From positions 1-6,468 of the forward strand of contig CACMGM010000022.1 of NCBI GenBank assembly GCA_902613275.1: a stretch of 6,468 bases of DNA, written 5' to 3'. Under the pieces are notes generated by a model. The model worked only from the letters and a program-made list of their open reading frames with translations. It searched no databases and had not been told where the DNA came from. Each line of letters begins with the position of its first letter. Positions within the stretch are counted from its first letter, which is position 1. The DNA comes from an uncultured Alphaproteobacteria bacterium (lineage in GTDB: Bacteria; Pseudomonadota; Alphaproteobacteria; HIMB59; GCA-002718135). Shown here in pieces: positions 5,544 to 6,468 of the stretch. The position numbers and the translations under genes were made by a program.

Positions 5544-6468
5544 ATGTTTAAAGAAAAATATTTAAAAAAAGGATCTAATTTATATTTTATAGCTGAAATT
5601 GGAATTAATCATAATGGAAATTTTGATTTAGCAAAGAAGATGATTAAATTTTCAAAAGAAGCTGGGGCAGATGCTGTAAAATTTCAAAAAAGACATATAC
5701 AATCCTTACTTCATCCAAAGCTATCAGCTCAGAAGCCAATAGGTTATTTAAGTAAAAATGAAAATGATATACCTAAAACTAAAAAAAAATTTGGCTCTTG
5801 GGTTTATCCAGATGTCAGACTTGAATTTAGTAATAAGCAGTTTTTAGAATTATGGAAATATTCTAAAAAATTAAAAATTGAATTCATTGTAAGTCCGTGG
5901 GAGGAAAATAGTGTCGACTTCTTAAAAAAAAATAATGCAAAAGTAATAAAATTAGCAAGTATTGATGCGAATAACTACTTGTTTTGTGAATTTATAGCAA
6001 AAAAGAAAATTCCAACTATAATTAGCACGGGTATGTGTTCATATGATGAAATTTTAAATACAAAAAAAATATTTGATGAAAACAAATGCCCATCTATGTT
6101 CTTACATTGTGCATCTTCATATCCAACAGATTTAAAAGATAAAAATTTGAATTGCATACCTGTTTTGCAAGACATTTTAAAAACTGACATTGGTTTCTCT
6201 GGTCATGGTGTGGGTTATGAAGGAACAATTGGATCAATCATTTTAGGTTCAAGAGTAATAGAAAAACATGTAACTTTGAGTAAAGAAATGTCTGGACCTG
6301 ACCATGCAGCTAGTTTAAATTTTAAAGAATTCAAAGAATTGGTTGATATTTCTAAAAGATATTTATTGACACTTGGAACAAATAAAAAAGAATTTCTTTC
6401 AGCTGAGCAGGTTTTAAATGATGTTTTAGGTAAGAGAATATTTATAAAAAAATCATTAAAAAAAGGTT
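5544..6468 (+). CDS. neuB: NeuB-type PEP-dependent ulosonic acid synthase (N-acetylneuraminate synthase family), 3' partial
   Basis: Cytoplasmic TIM-barrel synthase that condenses PEP with an aldose-type acceptor to give a 3-deoxy-ulosonic acid such as sialic, legionaminic or pseudaminic acid. 308 codons are visible before the right edge; the family is about 340-360 long. Motifs: FIAEIGINHNG at 15-25 (Glu18), DAVKFQKR at 43-50 (Lys46), SPWEENSVDFL at 117-127, VIKLAS at 134-139 (Lys136), ISTGM at 160-164 (Ser161), LHCASSYPTD at 187-196, GFSGHG at 217-222 (His221), EKHVTL at 240-245 (His242), and SGPDHAASL at 250-258 (Asp253). The 21-residue spacing of His221 and His242 equals that of the metal-binding histidines of Neisseria NeuB. 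The last residues (LGKRIFIKKSLKKG) begin the C-terminal SAF/antifreeze-like domain, cut by the edge. Position 191 is Ser where Neisseria NeuB has an acceptor-contacting Asn, so ManNAc need not be the substrate. It lies 18 bases after the transaldolase stop. Confidence 0.93.
   Translation, partial: MFKEKYLKKGSNLYFIAEIGINHNGNFDLAKKMIKFSKEAGADAVKFQKRHIQSLLHPKLSAQKPIGYLSKNENDIPKTKKKFGSWVYPDVRLEFSNKQFLELWKYSKKLKIEFIVSPWEENSVDFLKKNNAKVIKLASIDANNYLFCEFIAKKKIPTIISTGMCSYDEILNTKKIFDENKCPSMFLHCASSYPTDLKDKNLNCIPVLQDILKTDIGFSGHGVGYEGTIGSIILGSRVIEKHVTLSKEMSGPDHAASLNFKEFKELVDISKRYLLTLGTNKKEFLSAEQVLNDVLGKRIFIKKSLKKG

Noticed and set aside
5975..6190. Minus-strand open frame of 71 codons
   Set aside because: It is antisense to the metal-binding half of the NeuB-type gene, with no ribosome binding site and no recognisable domain.
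1..6468. CRISPR array, tRNA, insertion sequence or att site
   Set aside because: No regularly spaced repeats, tRNA-like cloverleaf, transposase or terminal inverted repeats were seen; the seven genes leave no gap longer than 35 bases.

Overview
The window is very AT-rich and almost entirely coding: seven genes cover it and the largest gap is 35 bases. Gene content is that of a surface-glycan biosynthesis island (lipopolysaccharide, capsule or glycoprotein sugar). The extreme AT bias, Lys/Asn/Ile-rich proteins, abutting or overlapping genes and scarce Shine-Dalgarno sequences suggest a streamlined marine bacterium. A SAR11/Pelagibacterales-like genome is my first guess, with a low-GC Prochlorococcus-like genome as the alternative. 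This organism call is inference from composition and style; there is no rRNA or marker gene.

Layout. Block 1 (+ strand, 2-2190): the C-terminal three quarters of a PglK/MsbA-type ABC exporter, cut by the left edge, overlaps by 4 bases a class I SAM-dependent methyltransferase of the sugar O-methyltransferase type that starts with TTG. Block 2 (- strand, 4212-2191): a NeuA-like CMP-sugar synthetase is followed 30 bases later by a membrane-anchored glucose/sorbosone-dehydrogenase-like (PQQ-type beta-propeller) protein, whose stop codon abuts that of the methyltransferase. Block 3 (+ strand, 4248-6468): a GmhA-like SIS sugar-phosphate isomerase, a transaldolase/fructose-6-phosphate-aldolase-family protein that begins on the next base, and a NeuB-type PEP-condensing synthase with the one strong ribosome binding site of the window, cut by the right edge.

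How they may work together. NeuB-family enzymes join PEP to an aldose or aldose phosphate to give a 3-deoxy-ulosonic acid, and NeuA-family enzymes activate it with CTP. A transaldolase-family enzyme and a ketose/aldose phosphate isomerase directly upstream of NeuB suggest that the aldose acceptor is built in the same operon from central-metabolism phosphosugars. The usual UDP-HexNAc route of sialic, legionaminic or pseudaminic acid is not represented in the window. The methyltransferase could decorate the glycan and the ABC exporter could flip it across the inner membrane. The product cannot be read from the sequence. The combination is the most interesting feature of the window.

The 35-base gap between the divergent NeuA-like and SIS genes holds two interleaved sigma70-like promoter matches. 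Their predicted start points fall on or next to the start codons, so both transcripts may be leaderless.
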